Below are positions 22,741-33,692 of a stretch of 64,000 nucleotides of DNA, piece after piece. Position numbers and translations under genes: made by a program. The notes beneath the pieces were generated by a model that made no database searches, was not told the origin of the DNA, and was given only the letters and a program-made list of their open reading frames with translations. The stretch comes from Craterostigma plantagineum (lineage: Eukaryota; Streptophyta; Magnoliopsida; Lamiales; Linderniaceae): contig JAPQWV010000005.1 of the NCBI GenBank assembly GCA_027422505.1, forward strand, positions 14,451,501 to 14,515,500, in the 5' to 3' direction. How positions within the stretch are numbered: the stretch's first letter is position 1; every line of letters begins with the position of its first letter.

Positions 22741-23665
22741 CTTCCTACTTCGTTCCAGACCCTGGTTCAAAACACAGATGTGAGCACTGGCTCCGAGTCT
22801 AAAATCCACGAAGCAGAATATACCGTCATAGAACAATTAGTTTCTAAAACGTAAAGTTCTTTACTTGAAGCGGATAGCTTCGGGCAATCGCGCTTCCGAC
22901 GGCCAAGCCCATTGCAGTGAATGCATTTGTCCGTTGGCTTGGCGCCTTAAACACGTTCTTCTTGGCCTTGCCTTTCGAAATTCGTCCTTTGGGCTTAGTG
23001 GGCTTGTCCAACTTTCTCTTTCTACTCGACCCTCGAGTCTTAAAATTTGCGACAAAAACAACTTCCTCTCCTTTCACCTTCGTTATCTGAGTCTGTGCCG
23101 TCGATAACTGGTTCATCAACCCAATCAATATCATCTCGTCCTTGTTCAGATTAATATTCACAATGAAGGGATTAAAGGAAGGTGGGAGCGACTGAAGTAT
23201 AAAATCGTTTTGGAGCTCATTATCCATGATAAAGTTTAGTGCATTGAGTCTCTCGATCCAATCGATTATTTTCACCCAATGCTCTTCGACGTCACTACCC
23301 TCAACCACTTGCAATGAAACAGTTTCTCCGTCGGGGAATAGCGAGCACTCCTAGAATGTTCTCCAAAAGGCTCCTTCAAATGAAGCAAAGTGGCGCCCAC
23401 TTCCATTTCCGTGTGAGTGCGCTGCAACTAATTGCTCATTGAAAGAAGTATATAGCCCGTGACCTTTGGTTCGTCTATCTGCCATTTGGTATACGCAGTC
23501 TAGTCCTCGTCAGTGGCATCAGTCCCTGGGACTTGCAGTACGGGGGAATCGAGGAAAGTTAGCGACTCCATATCTAGGACTATCATCAGGTTACGGAGCA
23601 AGTCCACGTAGTTTGGTCGCACCAAACTGTTTCTCTAAAGTAGCATGGTTATTATGTTCATCATT
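22741..23665 (-). pseudogene. Copia Gag and start of protease (L2 element)
   Basis: The minus strand reads from an ATG near 23660 through shifted frames into a UBN2-type copia Gag (IERLNALNFIMDNELQ, then ILQSLPPSFNPFIV near 23230-23160). A Lys/Arg-rich stretch follows, then a damaged zinc knuckle (HCNGLGRRKRDC near 22915) and the protease entry WILDS followed by HICVLNQG after a frameshift. Coding stops abruptly at 22741, where LTR L1 begins. Pol downstream of the protease is absent. PBS and LTR L2 lie upstream (to the right). Confidence 0.8.
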
Positions 23666-24299
23666 GCAGTAAATAGAAAGAAAAGTAAAGCTGCAGAAAA
23701 TAAAGATCTAATTAGGTTTATTCTATCATTCATCAAGTGCAAACAAGGACGTTTCGTTTCGCTTGACTCCCACTGTTTTTCTCAAAAAACTATCCTCCCT
23801 AGAAGAGTTTCGTAAACCTCGTTGAAAGTTTCATAGCGGAGTTGATATCCCCGACTCGACTAGACTCGCCTCAGCCTTTAACGCAATATTTGGCTCATAT
23901 AATCTTATCGAGGTCACGTCAAACACGAACTTATTTAGTAGGAGTTTCAACTATCTTTGTCTCAGTCATTGACCCTCACGGCTAACCCTGCTTACTAGGT
24001 ATAACTGCATAAGTGTGACCTATCAACTTATGCTCACATCGTATAGAATGACCACCCCTTGCTGCCATACGCTTCGTGGGGGGTGAACTGGTATGACGAG
24101 CGGCGTCAAAGACGCACCCGAGACGCCAACACTGGAGCGGGATATACGACTCCAACTTACTCGGAACAAATAGCAAAAATCCCCAATCTCGAGCATGATA
24201 GAAAACAGGTACCAAGTACCTTTACCCACTTAGTATTTTTCTAACGGGAGAATAAAACCTATCTCACATAAGAGCACGTAAAACATGCATATCATTTCG
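23666..24299. other. No gene seen; leader of the L2 element
   Basis: Non-coding sequence between the Gag start and the Cassandra solo LTR. Only short frames occur on either strand. It is presumed to be the 5' leader of the minus-strand copia element. Confidence 0.4.
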
Positions 24300-24775
24300 A
24301 AAACTGTGACGCCCGGGACTGATGAGGGCAGAGTGATCGACGGTGCCAGAAAGGTGCACGGACAAAGAGCGGCTCCTGGCAGGCTTCTAGGCGAAGGGAT
24401 ACATGAACGAACCTATCCGACACCCGATTGAGAGGGAATCGTGAGACTGGCAACGTATGGCGTGTCAGGCTAAGAATCATATAAGATAATTGATAGTACT
24501 ACTCATGTCACCAAGGTCGACCTAGCATTTCGGGAGTCCATCTATACAAACTCCGAAGTTAAGCGTGCTTGTCTGGGGGCAATCTAGGGATGGGTGACCC
24601 CCTGGGAAGTTTCTCATGGTGCGTGTGAGCGAGTGCACGAAGCATGCTGAAAGGTTAAATGGTGATACAATGGTGCCAGACTATCAGTCGGAGTGTGGTG
24701 GGCCCAACCCCACTAGTCCCGATAGAGACGGATGCTACAAATGGGTCTCAGTATGGGACGGGATGTTACAAAAAC
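24300..24775 (+). mobile_element. Cassandra-type solo LTR with target duplication
   Basis: The LTR spans 24305-24770 (466 bp), starts TGTGACGCCCGGGAC and ends GGATGTTACA. It is flanked on both sides by AAAAC (24300-24304 and 24771-24775). It matches the LTRs of the complete Cassandra at 51544-52551 along its whole length and carries the same 5S-rRNA-like segment. A perfect 5 bp duplication around one LTR means an element inserted and then lost its interior by LTR-LTR recombination. Confidence 0.9.
24505..24625 (+). other. 5S-rRNA-like segment in the solo Cassandra LTR
   Basis: The segment contains AACTCCGAAGTTAAGCGTGC and GGATGGGTGACC followed by CCTGGGAAGT, which match the internal control region and 3' part of plant 5S rRNA. 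Box A and box C are well preserved; the first 40 bases and the middle are diverged. Cassandra LTRs are known to carry this. It is not a functional 5S gene. Confidence 0.88.
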
Positions 24776-25649
24776 CGAAACGCAAGTAGGTAGTAAATAA
24801 ACCCTAGGTAAATAAACTACAAGACAACACAAATACAACCCGGGGAACGTAACACTTAACAAATGACCCGAAAACCAAATTCCTAATCCCGCAAGTGCGC
24901 CTTAAATCACATTCATAACGAGCAGGTTAACAATTACATGATTTTAAAAAGAAACGAAAATTAGGCCTCAAACAGGCTAAGCCCATTAAAAGGCCCGTTA
25001 AGGCTTTGAGCGCGAAGCCCTAATGCAACTGCCGTGATCCAAATCGCTCAGCCTTCAAAACACGCCGGAGAGCCACGACGAAGCAGGCCGCCGGGGCGAA
25101 GTCCCGGCTAGAGCCGGAACAGCAGCACCACCGGAGATTACACGTCGTCCGCAATGCCCGCGTGTTCAGCGTGTGGCAGAAAACTGCCACGGCTGATTCG
25201 TCGCGTCGCTCCCGCCGCTAACTGCGGCGCCTCTGCCCTTCCGCGCCAGGGTCGACGCCTCGCCAGAGCCCGAACCGCTGCGGCACCACGCAGCGCGCGC
25301 CGTGCCACCGCACCTTGCGGCTGCGCTCCCCTGGGCCGGTGCCAGAGCCACCATGGCTGGCTTCGGACCCAGGGTTCGAGGCGGATTGGACCTGCTCGAA
25401 GAAGCCTGATCCCGGGGCTGCAATGCATGCAGTCTGCACGCAACGCACTGCTGCCCGGGTCCCATCGTCGTACGGGTCCCGATCCGGTCCATGGTTCATC
25501 GTCGTTCTGTACCGCACGATTCGGTGGCCATGGTTTGGCAAACGACGCATCGAGCAGCCCAACAATGGTCGAATCGCGTCGGCGTTTTGATTATCTGCCA
25601 CGCGCCGCATTTCAATTTAAAGACGTCATGATTCTGATCACGAATGCAT
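24776..25649. other. No gene seen; GC-rich leader
   Basis: The part at 25010-25600 is GC-rich and gives overlapping open frames on both strands, the longest being 243 codons on the plus strand. None shows a recognisable domain, and the region lies where the 5' leader of the minus-strand L2 element is expected. I treat the frames as composition artefacts. Confidence 0.45.
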
Positions 25650-27434
25650 GCTCTGATACCACTAATGGGTTACCCGGTGTGTTCCGAAGACGCCACGTGC
25701 CCGGATACGGTGCGGAACAAAACTTTCCGACTTTTCCGATTGCCCTCGTAGCTCGGTATCGAAATAGTAATGCATGTTGGCACGTAATATGGCGGGTCAA
25801 ACCCATAGAGAATTACCAGTTGAAGCGAGTGACAGCTCCTCGTCCTTTTCTTCAAGACTACGGCGATGGTGATGGATGGCACTAAATCATCATGCCGACC
25901 TCACAGTGTACCACGGAACCAATTCTCTAAAGACGGCTAGAGAGAACCACCGTCGCGTGGGAGAGTGGTGTGTGCGTTTAGTATGTGTTTTCGCCTTAGC
26001 TATTTTTCAAAAAAATCAGCACTGAAATATGGACTAGGGCTGCCTATTTATCTTGGTTAGGATCGAAATTTGCACACATTCAAAGTTTGAATTTTCGATT
26101 TTTACTCTTAAAATTTTGAAAGATTTTTGCCATAATTATCTCTCGCCTTTTGAATTCAACATCATACAAGGAAACTTACCATAATCAGACAACTGACTTA
26201 GATACTAAGTCAAACAAAGTATCTTTAAATATGATATAAAATTTCGAAAATATATCCTAGATAGATTCGAAATTTTCAACTTAAAAGAAATAATATTCCA
26301 AATATATTATTTCCATATTTATATATATCTCAAGATATTTGATTTTCAAAAATGCCTACCAAGGCATAACTCGGAAGTTAGGGTTAACTCCAATTTTACC
26401 CGCATTCTAAGCACTTGGCCAAGCCCGACTCTCTAGGTTCGACTCATTCGGCAAGTGAAGAATCCAAGAGTCCGGTAGTAACCAAGCTACTCCTGCAGTA
26501 TCGGACCGTAACCCGATTCGAGTGCGAATTTCGACCCAGTCTTTATTCCAGAACCTCACTATAGATAATAGAACTACGTATAAGCCCTTCAGCTGTGTCC
26601 CGATCGAGTGACAACCATGGTTTATGTCAAACTCACTGAACTCGATTCTATGCTAAAACGGAGACGAGGCAAATTACCGAACTACCTTCCATGTCCAACA
26701 TGAGTTAGTTCAATACATTGGCCAAGGATCTCGTAATTTCCCGTCGCCGTCCACATAGGACACTTCTCTCGATTACTTACGAGACTGTGAATCCGTACTT
26801 GGCGTTCTGAGGCCGGCAATCACAAATCGTTATCAAGACCGCATCTGGCCCGCCGACCCATGCAACAGCAAATCGGGTCGAGGGAAACAGTGACAGTAGA
26901 GATTCGAAGTCAACTCCGTCAAAGCCCCTTCCGGTCTAAGGTTCACGGAGACTACTGTAGCTTCGTCGTCGATCATTGACACTCCTTGAGCAATAAGCCA
27001 TGTTCGATCATACGACCTGCGAGTCAGCGTCCATGAAACAATTCAATTCCTTGATTCGACTCGTATCGCAAGTCATGACATCCGCCTCCAAGCGGAATAT
27101 CGGCACACGATAGGTCATCGACAAATAACTCGTAATCGGTTATCCAGCACCCAACTGGAGCTTAAGGCTTATAGACTTTTAATATTCGAGGTTAAGAGTA
27201 CACTGGTGCCTTCCTCTCCCGTGCCCATCGAGAATAGTGACTCAACTCGACACATTTGGATTTGTTCATTTATTACTTTACCGGATGCTAAGTAAAGAAC
27301 TCATATAACCAATAAACGAACAATGCATTTATTAAACACACAAAATATCTTATTACATAAATATTGAATGATAAATAAGCTAAGCCCCTATACAATCCAA
27401 TCCTCGTATAGCATTCGAGGGCATAGCCCTAACA
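25650..27434 (-). repeat. Copia-type LTR L2 with adjoining PBS
   Basis: GCTCTGATACCA (25650-25661) is the exact complement of the initiator-Met primer-binding site. The LTR follows at 25663 (TAATGGG, with the expected TG apparently mutated) and ends CCCTAACA at 27434. It is 1772 bp and related to L1 but clearly diverged. Being next to the PBS it is the 5' LTR of the minus-strand element whose Gag lies at 22741-23665. Its right end abuts gypsy pol sequence. Confidence 0.7.
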
Positions 27435-28275
27435 ATCGTCACAAGTCCTAAACAAGTATGGATCATCCCAAAAGTAATACTTCAAGTGCGAGAAGAATTT
27501 CTTCTTTTGTTTGCTTGAGTATTCCTTTGGTATGATCCTTAACACGAGAAAGTTAGCAATATCTGCATACCAAGGAATATCATTGTTTACCTCACGTATG
27601 GCATAAAGATGCTCATCAGGGAAGTGGCCCTTTTTGTTATCCTCGTTCGTCTTTCCGTAATGTGAATTCTCCAATATCGATAAGTGATCGACTGCAAAAC
27701 TTTCAGCTCCCGTTTGGTCTCGAATTTCCACGTCAAATTCTTGAAGTAGTAGGATCCATCTGATTAGTCCTGGCTTTGCATCGGTTTTGACGAGGAGGTG
27801 CTTGAGGGCCGAGTGATCCGTGTAGATAATGACCTTGGAAAGGATGAGGTAGGTGCGAAACTTGTCGAGCGCGTACACGACCGCAAGCAACTCTTTTTCG
27901 GTGGCAGTGTAATTCGCTTGTGCCTCGTTCAAAGTCTTGTTTGCGTAGTATATCAGCTAAAAGTGCTTGTCCCGCCGTTGCCCCGAAACTGCCCCTACTT
28001 CAAAATCACTAGCATCGCACGTTAGTTCGAAATGTAGACCCCAATCTGGGGCTACCATGATATGAACATTAATAAGCGTATCCTTAAGTATCGAAAATGC
28101 ATGCATGCACTCGGATGTAAACTCATATGGTACGTCTTTCTCAAGTAATCGTGTCAAAGGTCTAGCAATTTTAAGCCCTTAATAAATCTACGATAAAAAC
28201 CCGCATGTCCTAGGAAATTCTAATTGCTTTTACTGACGAGAGTGGGGAAAATGCTAGACAGTCTCAATTTTAGCC
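27435..28275 (-). pseudogene. G3 RNase H and connection region
   Basis: On the minus strand the segment holds HFELTCDASDFEVGAV (28050-28005), the first RNase H strand with its Asp, then [20 protein letters not shown] and [13 protein letters not shown] with further acidic residues. The downstream part [10 protein letters not shown] precedes the zinc-binding region and ends at CDDC, where LTR L2 begins. A frameshift or stop separates 27957 from 27932. In the family it removes the RNA strand during cDNA synthesis. Confidence 0.85.
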
Positions 28276-29007
28276 AGTGTTGTAAAATTCGACCTAGGCG
28301 GCCGGCTAGGCTATAGTCGGAGGGCCACCGTGGCGAAAACCACCTATCTGGCCAACTAATCGCTTTACCGGTTAGTCGTCGATTAATTGGCCGAATAAGC
28401 CGATTATTCGGCCAAATAATGAAAATTCGGCGCCTACTAAATATATTTAAAATATTAATTACTTAATAAAAAGATTTTACTAGTCAAAGCAGGGCACATC
28501 ATAGGTATGTGTGGCCTCACACTATCGTTCAAGTAAAGATGCGTGTGTTTATATAGAGTTACTTTCCAGACCATTTCATTGAAAGTTTCGGTGTGGGACA
28601 AAATGTTAGACACCACATACATATATCTGCTCAGTTTAAGTTGATATAGTAAATATATGTACGAATAATATATGAAGTTGTTTGGTCTAGCGGAGAGAAG
28701 CTAAAAAGTAAGTGTTTAGTCTTTAATTGATGTGGGTTCTATTACTAAATAGATCTATATTTTTTAAAACTATTTTGTACATAGAATAGAATTAGGGTAA
28801 TTAGTTCTAATCTTGATGTTGGGTTCCATTACCTTACCACACTGAACAATTATATATATAGAAATTAGGGATATTTTTCAATAATAACAAGACAACTTTG
28901 AGATAATAAATAAAACATGTATACCGCATAATTTCCGCCTAGAAACCGCCTAGGCGCTAGGCCCCCCTCGGGTGCCCGACTAGCGCCTAGCGAAATTTAC
29001 AACATTG
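28276..29007. mobile_element. Mutator-like MITE, copy 2
   Basis: A 732 bp insert with a perfect 9 bp target duplication ATTTTAGCC (28267-28275 and 29008-29016). The ends are inverted: AGTGTTGTAAAATTCG at the left and the complement of CAATGTTGTAAATTTCG at the right. Subterminal motifs (CCTAGGCGG, GCGCCTAG) match copy 1 at 1234-2034. It sits in the reverse transcriptase of G3 and so is younger than G3. There is no transposase. Confidence 0.88.
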
Positions 29008-29924
29008 ATTTTAGCCCTATCTACCTCAATCCCCCTAGACGAAATCTTATGACCTAACACAACCCCCTCTCTCACCATAAAATGGCATTTCTCCCAATTC
29101 AACACAAGTTTTGTGTCCTCGCATCGCTTAAGCACATCCCTAAGATTATAGAGACAACCTCAAACGTGTTACCAAAAACTGAGAAATCGTCCATGAATAC
29201 CTCCATTATGTCTCCTACTAGCTTGTCGAAGATGGCCGTGATACACCGCTGAGAAGTGGACGGAGCGTTGCATAGTCCAAAAGGCATTGTCGGTATGCGA
29301 ATGTCCCGAACCGGCATGTAAATGTAGTCTTTTCTTGATCCTTGGGCACAATGGGAATCTGTAAATATCCTGAAAGACCATCAAGAAAGAAGTAAAAATC
29401 ATGATCGGATAAATGTTCAAGCATTTTAACTTTCGATAGTCGATGCAAACGCGCCACCCCGTGGCAGTCCTCGTCGAAATTAACTCATTCTTCTCATTGG
29501 ACACTACGGTTATTCCTCCCTTCTTCGCTGCCACTTGAACTGGGCTCACCCACTTGCTATCCAAGATCGGATATATAACACCCGCATCGAGCAACTTAAT
29601 CATCTCGGCCTTCAATACTTCCATCATGTTTGGATCCAATCGCCTTTGGGGCTGCACCATCGGTTTGTACTCGTCCTCCATGAGGATATGGATGCAAAAG
29701 CTTGGGCTGATTCCTCGAATTTCTGAGATCTTCCATGCAAGCGCCTTCTTGTGTTCTCTTAGCACGTCCAAGAGCATGCTTTTCTGCTTCTCTTCTAGAT
29801 CCACGGCCACGATGATTCCTTCCTGTGCAGCAGAACAACCCGCCACCTCCATGGCCGTGGAGGTGCTTGGCTGAGGCCATGAAGGCTTCCCTGAGCGAGT
29901 AAAGGAGCATTGCGACACCTCCAT
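29008..29924 (-). pseudogene. G3 reverse transcriptase
   Basis: The N-terminal half is clear on the minus strand: EHKKALAWKISEIRGISPSF, then PQRRLDPNMMEVLKAEM, then GVIYPILDSKWVSPVQV and GWRVCIDYRKL. A frameshift near 29400 moves the fingers/palm to other frames (GLSGYLQIPIV near 29370, TMPFGLCNAPST near 29290, then VFMDDFSVFG near 29190 with the catalytic Asp pair). The thumb continues up to the MITE border. It needs two or more frame changes to read through, so it is dead. Confidence 0.88.
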
Positions 29925-29936
29925 GTGGGAACCTCA

Positions 29937-30455
29937 TCAGATCGTTATGATGGTTTCTTTATATCGGTTAGGATTTAATCCGTCCGATCATGCATATTAA
30001 CGAATCAAGGGCCAAGATCAAAGCTTCAGAAACATCTACACACTTCATATGGTTAGGATCAACAAAAGAACAAGCTCTAGAAGGTTCTACACGTTTCAAG
30101 AGAAGTTTAGAAAACACACTCTATAAATACTGCTTTAGTGTGTTCAAGTAGGTGTGTTAGTGAGTTTTTAAGTTGTAAAATTGCGAGAATTAGAGTCGAG
30201 TGAAAACTGAAAACTAGTGAGTTGGGGAGGAAGTTGAGGGCTTCTAACCCCAATTCGTAGTTTGTATAAAAGATCAACATACCGAGGACGTAGGCTCGAA
30301 CTTACAAGCCGAACCACGTAAACCCTTTCTCCGTTTTTCGTTTAATCGTTGTTTTTCTTATTCGTTTGTTGTTAAGAACGAATCTTTATATCCTCGAACC
30401 ACAAACCCATGAAAGATCAGCGAGTTAAGAATCTAGGGCGACCGATTTCCCAACA
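29937..30455 (+). repeat. Probable copia LTR fragment
   Basis: This has the features of a plus-strand LTR: a TATA-like CTATAAATA at 30121-30129, then the phrase CCGAGGACGTAGGC followed by CGAACCACGTAAACCC (30280-30320), a signature I associate with Tork-type copia LTRs, and a CAACA end near 30455. The left end and target duplication are not clear, so the boundaries are approximate. Confidence 0.5.
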
Positions 30456-30866
30456 TAATACTTTGATTTAGAACACTCATCGTTTAACTCACATAGCTAG
30501 ACACTCTAACTAGATTCCTGGGGTAGACTACTCTTACTCAACTAATCTATGTCGCTCATCTGTCCATTGTGTGACTGATGTGCGTGGGTTCTTGGTTGCG
30601 CACTCTTTTATATCCCACGTATAAGAGAAGAACACCTTTGATTTTTGTGTTCTTTGATTTTGCTCTTCTCCTTTGGATCTCCCTTTCCATGTGTGATTGT
30701 TTCCTCTAAGATCCTTGATGGTTTTTTGCCCTTCTCATTTGTAATTATTGATTTCAATCTCGATAGAGCTTCTAGGAACATTAAAAGAGTCGTTGGAAGC
30801 TTTTGTCTTCACTTGGTCAATGCTTTCACCTTCAATTGTTTGTACCTGCAGTAGTAAGAGGCTTGT
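30456..30866. other. No gene seen
   Basis: Only short frames. It may include a little of the internal region that followed the LTR at 29937-30455, but no primer-binding site is visible. Confidence 0.35.
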
Positions 30867-31195
30867 ACGTCAGTCTAGCAATTGACCAGTGATGACCGAG
30901 TTGACCAACCTAGTCCAGATACCAACCATCAACTGACCCAGTCAGGTACAAAGCGATCAAGATACCGACCGATCAGTCAGTACTAGTCCATACTGACTAA
31001 CCGACCAATTACGGAGACCCACCAACAGACCAATCGAACAGTAGCATTACCGACCGACCAATCGACCCAGTTAGGCATCAGTCCAAACCGGTCAGTCTTG
31101 GACCAGTATCAATCCTGGCGAACTGAACTAATTCAGGAAGTCCTAACCGGTTGACCGACGTTGATTGCGTTGACCGCGAGTTGACCGACACACAT
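30867..31195. repeat. GACC/GGTC-rich low-complexity tract
   Basis: About 330 bp dominated by irregular repeats of GACCAG, GACCGA, TTGACC and their variants, denser than chance on both sides of the tract. No unit of fixed length is evident. It has no coding potential and I know no family. Confidence 0.55.
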
Positions 31196-31560
31196 TTTTG
31201 CCCCAAGCTCTTATTTTATATTCGTTTTCGAACCGAGCTCACCTACACACTTAAATAAATATGTTAGTAACACATTAACAAGTTTTGTGTTTATCAAATA
31301 TAGATTGCTAGATATTATAATCCAACATATGCTATTTTATAAAGAGCTTAGGGACGATAAAAACAGTAAATTGATCTGATCTGTCAATTAGCAATCAAAA
31401 TTTTGTTACATTAATTACTATTAAAAAAACTTATTAAATCCCGTATTCTAAACCTCATAGTAACTAACTCATTCTATTTTTTATATATCTCTTATTATAA
31501 TCACCTACTATTAATTAATTTATTTTATTGCACACATATAAGGTGTGCTAAAAATACTAG
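31196..31560 (+). mobile_element. Helitron 3' terminus
   Basis: The AT-rich sequence ends in a 6 bp hairpin (GCACAC at 31530-31535, loop ATATAAG, GTGTGC at 31543-31548), followed by TAAAAATA and CTAG at 31557-31560, with T as the next base. A hairpin about 10 bases before CTRR and insertion before T is the diagnostic Helitron 3' end. The 5' TC end is not identified, so the start given is nominal. No Rep/helicase coding is present. Confidence 0.6.
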
Positions 31561-32859
31561 TTTATATTGTTTGATATCGAAATCTTTTTTTATATAATAT
31601 TTTAGTAAGTCCAATAAATCAATCATTGGTAAGCATCGTGTTTACAAATTTCAGTTATTTAGAATACTGAGGAATCCTATTCGAATCTCTTATTAAATTA
31701 GGGGAAAAGAAAAAGAAAACAATAATTGTGTTGTCATTTTCGAAAGAGTTCATTCCCTGTGACAACGCATCCTTTTCGCTAATTAACGTGTAGTTGCAAT
31801 CAACGTAATGAAAAAGAACACATGTTCCATTGTGAGGAGAGTTGTTTCATTTATTACTTTTTTTATTAAGGATGAAGAGGTTGTTTAAACGCTCAATTTA
31901 GCTTTAATTTTGGTCTGTCATATTTTGATTTTATTAACATTCCACGTTTTACAATTATTTTTTACCCATGTTATAATAGAACGACCAAAAACTGCCATTA
32001 AAAAACTGCCCCAAAACAATTCAAAATAAAAAATAATAATAAAATTATTATAAACCACCCACCAATGTGGGAACTGTTTACTTTTAACCGCCCTATTCTT
32101 CCATCCATTAATTTAACAATTAAAAAATGGGGCAATATCGTTTAATTACCTATCATCAAAACTTTCTATCACATAACTCTCTACCTAAGAAAAAGTATCA
32201 CTTAAGGACCATTTGAAAAGATATATTTGGAAGAAGGCCAAATTGGACGAAAATACCCCTCAATACATACAATTTTACAACTTTACCTAGCTTTTTAGTT
32301 TAAATGAAAAAACGAAATACAATTGTTGTGAACGACGGAAGCAGAGCTAAAAAAGAAAACACGCGTGCCAATCAAATTTCTACTCGCGATCGAACCAGAA
32401 ATCGAAACACCCAACACCAAACTAGTCGTTTTCGTCGTTGGGTGTTGGAATTTTTCATTTCGATCACGCCCTAGTAAGTTACAGATTTCTATTTTCGTTG
32501 ATTTATGATGTAAATTCGTGTTATTTAGTCATTATCTGATTGATTAGAGTTTTAGGTATCTATTTTATCATTCTGTTTTGATTAAGGCTTTGTTTTCCAA
32601 TGATTAAGACTTCTTTTTATTAAGGCTATCATATGTTGAATTCAGGTTTTTGCTTTTAGGTTAATTTGGGCTGTTTTTAGGTGGGCCTCTTGGAGCTTAA
32701 ATAGTCTTTTCAAGATTCATTTTTGGGTATTAGTTGGTATTGTAACTTTTGCATTATTGGTACGTAATATTGTATATTTTTAGTACACTATATGCATATA
32801 TTTAGTATAATATATGCATTATAATGGTACGACGTGTTAGTATTAATTAATATAGTATA
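31561..32859. other. No gene seen; AT-rich
   Basis: AT-rich sequence with no recognisable coding. There is a small inverted repeat (CACCCAAC near 32409 and GTTGGGTG near 32438), and GGTAC motifs become frequent from about 32755. Confidence 0.35.
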
Positions 32860-33692
32860 GGTAGAATTAGGAGTGGGATCGGGTCGGGTTTTTCGGGTAT
32901 CGAGTTTTTCGGGTCAGGTACCTGACATGTGTGGGTTTCAATTTTGAAACCCGACCCCGACCCGATGAAAATCGGGTACCCGATTGTCGGGTACCCCAAA
33001 CCCGATTATCTGGTTCGGGTCGGGTTAGGGTTTTGCATATATATATTTTTTTTTTACATCATGGGTTTCATTGGGCTTTAAAACTCAAATTCATTTTGCA
33101 TTTCAATCACAGCCTACCTCGTTAGACACTCCTTACACTTCTTTACCTTAATCTTGATAAAATTAGGACAGCCAAAGGCGAACGTCTTGATCCCGGCATC
33201 AGATATTATGCACCCCTTTATACAGAGATTCTTCAGTGCGACGAACTTTGCAGCCACGCAAGAAATCTCAGATTTACATCCCAGCCAAGAAATCCTACCT
33301 AGTTTTACATCCCTGCATACCTAAGATTTCCCCAGTTCTTTGGCAATCGATTCAATTCTTGATTTCCTTGGGCTATTGAAGAACGTTTTTCTTTCATAAT
33401 CAGATTCTGGGCGGTCTTGTATTCAATCAATCTTAGGTAATTTGAAATAGATTAATGATCTCTGAGCTCGTGTGGACTGATTCAGATTTTAATTTTGAAT
33501 CGTGGGTTGTTGATAGAACTGTTACTGTGGCCTGCGGGTTATCGGGTACCCGATCGGGTAATTCGGGTAGCATTTGCTACCCGAAACCCGATACCCGATT
33601 TAACCCGAAATTTCAGCCCGATCGGGTAAAAACCCGATCGGGTCGGGTCGGGTACCCGAAACCCGAACCCGTATGCCCACCCTAGGTAGAAT
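32860..33692. mobile_element. hAT-type non-autonomous element with captured host fragment
   Basis: The element body is 32868-33684 (817 bp), flanked by a perfect 8 bp duplication GGTAGAAT (32860-32867 and 33685-33692). Short inverted ends TAGGAGTGGG and the complement of CCCACCCTA, with many subterminal GGGTCGGGT/ACCCGA motifs, fit the hAT superfamily. There is no transposase. The centre (33060-33450) is different in composition and contains an F-box/LRR-like coding fragment, listed separately. Confidence 0.85.
33114..33283 (-). pseudogene. Captured F-box/LRR protein fragment
   Basis: The minus-strand frame of about 56 codons ends at a stop (33114-33116). It reads as a leucine-rich-repeat C-terminus: AALKNLC-like repeat (VALKNLCIKGC), then ISDAGIKTF and CPNFIKIKVKKCKE. 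From family knowledge this closely resembles the last LRRs of VIER/SKIP2-type F-box proteins (substrate receptors of SCF ubiquitin ligases), where the phrase CPNLVKVKVKKC occurs. No F-box itself is present. Its place inside a hAT element points to transduplication. Homology is called from memory only. Confidence 0.6.

Larger units (their letters stand above)
27435..29936 (-). mobile_element. Athila-like Ty3/gypsy pol remnant (G3)
   Basis: A minus-strand pol fragment with reverse transcriptase and RNase H, lacking gag, integrase and LTRs. It is cut on the left by LTR L2 at 27434 and on the right by unrelated sequence at about 29937. It is interrupted internally by a MITE at 28276-29007. The phrases ISEIRGISPSFC and GWRVCIDYRKL in the reverse transcriptase fit the Athila/Tat branch, which is an inference from family knowledge. 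Confidence 0.85.

Noticed and set aside
25154..25885. A 243-codon plus-strand ORF
   Set aside because: It lies in GC-rich sequence where other frames on both strands are open too, shows no domain, and occupies the expected leader and LTR of a minus-strand copia element.
28680..28745. tRNA-derived SINE (box A-like TGGTCTAGCGG and weak box B)
   Set aside because: Box B is poor, no poly(A) tail or own TSD is visible, and the stretch is inside the Mutator-like MITE.
32931..33125. Plus-strand ORF in the hAT element
   Set aside because: Its sequence is a translation of ACCCGACCCGA subterminal repeats.
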